Shown here: one piece after another, positions 4,078-5,181 of the stretch
How the letters are laid out: every line of letters starts with the position of its first letter
Numbering within the stretch: position 1 is the stretch's first letter
DNA from: DASSKW01 sp035690065
Lineage (GTDB): Bacteria; Pseudomonadota; Gammaproteobacteria; Natronospirales; REEB76
NCBI GenBank assembly: GCA_035690065.1
Contig: DASSKW010000079.1
Span: 1-5,181 of the forward strand
Length of the DNA stretch: 5,181 nucleotides
Direction: 5' to 3'
Program-made: the position numbers and the translations under genes
The notes under the pieces: generated by a model
What the model was told of the DNA's origin: nothing
What the model saw: only the letters and a program-made list of their open reading frames with translations
Databases searched by the model: none

Positions 4078-5181
4078 TTACTGCCCAGTCTTGCATCCAC
4101 CGTTGCTCTGATCCTCGCACTGATCGGCCGGAAGCGCGATACCGGCACCGTTCACGTCGTAGAGGGAGATATTCTGGAATACGGACACGTCAATGAACCC
4201 GCTCTGCAAGAGCCCGCCAGTCTGCGAATTTGCAGCGGATTGTTGACCGGAGTTGGTCACCTGAATGTTGCTCTGAATGGTAATACCAAGATCCGATGCT
4301 ATCTGGCTGGCGATATCGCCCCCACCAATCGTGGGAATGAATTCCGGATTGTTCAAGAATGTTTCCGATGCACCAGTACCGACCTGCACCAAGGCATTAC
4401 CCGATGCGTTAGTGGGGATGAGGACGTTTACTTCCTGTCCGCTCTGCCCGATCTGTCCACCGGCGACCAGCACGATAGTGCTGCCCGAAACATTGGTGCT
4501 TGAGGCGCCTGGATTCTGGATCACGGAACTCTGGCTACCACCCACCAGGATTATGGTCCCGGCTGATAGTTTGCCGGTGTTCAATATTACGTTCCCGGTT
4601 CCGGCAAGCAGGAGGGTTGCAGCATTACTCAGTGTCATGTCGCCATCCACGACTACATTGCCACTGACTGGCATGTCGATTCCCAATCCATTCCTGATGG
4701 CTCCGATATCAACTTCGCCGTTGTATCCGTCGAATGCTGTTCCATTTACATGCAGGCCGCTTCCGGTCCCGCCTATGGTGATGTCAGACCCGCTGGTGAC
4801 CGGCAGGATGGTCAATACTGCGTTACCTGTGACCGACCCATCTCCGCCATTGAACCCCATATTGTCGGCGAGCAACATTGTCGCTGAACCGACTGCGATC
4901 CCACGATTGAAATCCAGCGCACCCGAAGCACTCGTCAACGTCCCACCAGCCAAGGTCAGATTTGCACCATAGGTCTGATTACCCGATGTAGTGACATTAC
5001 CAACTCTCGCGGTATTGGCAGTAATCGTCAACGACTGCAACGCAGTATTACTCCCCACATTGCCTGCCAAGGTAACACCACCATTTGCTGCATTCAGGGT
5101 TAGAGCCCTGGCCCCGTTTATGCCGCCACTGACAGCAATGCCTGTTGCGCCGCCTGCCGTGATCGTGGTATTGCCGGTCAG
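4078..5181 (-). CDS. C-terminal part of a large filamentous-haemagglutinin-like beta-strand-repeat exoprotein (runs off the right edge)
   Basis: The frame is open to the right edge; 367 residues and the TAA (followed directly by TGA) are visible, and the start is outside the window. About the first 240 residues are rich in Gly, Asn, Thr, Ser and Val with short irregular repeats of the type xGNVxxx-x-LTITA-xxGNVTTSGNQTYGA-xLTLAGG. This composition is typical of the right-handed beta-helix of two-partner-secretion adhesins and related surface proteins. After about 240 the repeats give way to a unique C-terminal module (from about IGGGDIASQIASDLGITI) with SGFIDVSVFQNISLYDVNG near 330, which ends in two cysteines (visible residues 355 and 363). 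These are the only cysteines in the visible part. There is no C-terminal membrane barrel ending in Phe or Trp, so a classical autotransporter is unlikely. Export through a partner TpsB-type pore is inferred; no such gene lies in the window. It is probably an adhesin or biofilm matrix protein. The family is confident, the role is not. Confidence 0.8.
   Translation of the reverse strand: MTGNTTITAGGATGIAVSGGINGARALTLNAANGGVTLAGNVGSNTALQSLTITANTARVGNVTTSGNQTYGANLTLAGGTLTSASGALDFNRGIAVGSATMLLADNMGFNGGDGSVTGNAVLTILPVTSGSDITIGGTGSGLHVNGTAFDGYNGEVDIGAIRNGLGIDMPVSGNVVVDGDMTLSNAATLLLAGTGNVILNTGKLSAGTIILVGGSQSSVIQNPGASSTNVSGSTIVLVAGGQIGQSGQEVNVLIPTNASGNALVQVGTGASETFLNNPEFIPTIGGGDIASQIASDLGITIQSNIQVTNSGQQSAANSQTGGLLQSGFIDVSVFQNISLYDVNGAGIALPADQCEDQSNGGCKTGQ
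4093..4119 (-). other. C-terminal cysteine-pair loop of the exoprotein
   Basis: CEDQSNGGC spans the two only visible cysteines, four residues from the end of the protein. HMW1-type two-partner-secretion adhesins of Haemophilus are known to be held on the cell by a C-terminal disulfide loop in their last residues. The geometry here is similar; shared function is inference. Confidence 0.45.

Noticed and set aside
4277..4972. 231-codon plus-strand frame opposite the exoprotein
   Set aside because: It is Pro/Ser/Thr/Val-rich low-complexity sequence, as expected from the complement of Gly/Asn/Thr repeat codons; the minus frame has the coherent beta-helix pattern and continues out of the window.
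4078..5070. A separate gene starting with TTG at 5070
   Set aside because: The frame is open and keeps the same repeat style to the window edge (visible residues 1-37), so the TTG is an internal leucine.

Overview
The window looks like chromosomal DNA from a moderately GC-rich Gram-negative bacterium, most likely a beta- or gammaproteobacterium. The evidence is a YoaA-type DinG-family helicase, a PBP1b-like (GT51) membrane protein and the end of a very large beta-helical exported adhesin. The GTP-type PEP carboxykinase is compatible with this. No species can be named from the sequence alone.

Layout. The left part (1-1097) is a minus-strand pair. A 243-residue single-pass membrane protein with a PBP1b-like glycosyltransferase-51 domain (366-1097) is followed after 33 bp by the 5' end of a YoaA/DinG-type iron-sulfur helicase that runs off the left edge (1-332). 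A 181-bp divergent intergenic region (1098-1278) contains a perfect TATAAT inside a CTGGG-N10-CCCAG dyad. It separates this pair from a complete plus-strand pckG (1279-3024), the GTP-dependent PEP carboxykinase of gluconeogenesis. pckG converges on a second minus-strand pair. The 52-bp junction is almost filled by one long hairpin (3036-3080). The right part (3077-5181) is transcribed leftwards. The last 367 codons of a large beta-strand-repeat exoprotein enter from the right edge (4078-5181). After 50 bp comes a TTG-initiated protein with a helical N-terminus and a C-terminal forkhead-associated domain (3077-4027).

How the genes relate. pckG is a stand-alone metabolic gene between two unrelated two-gene minus-strand units. 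The adhesin and the forkhead-associated protein are probably co-transcribed. 'FHA' here means forkhead-associated, not filamentous haemagglutinin, although the adhesin itself is filamentous-haemagglutinin-like.

The most unusual items are these. (1) The GT51 domain appears to be a pseudoenzyme: both catalytic glutamates are replaced and about 20 residues between motifs 1 and 2 are gone, yet the second half of the fold and the domain end are well kept. (2) The only two cysteines in the visible part of the adhesin form a small loop at its extreme C-terminus, and there is no autotransporter barrel. (3) The forkhead-associated domain ends early, and the overlapping frame encodes a convincing last strand (GDSLVEY), which suggests a one-base frameshift. 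No RNA genes, CRISPR arrays, insertion sequences or phage features were seen.
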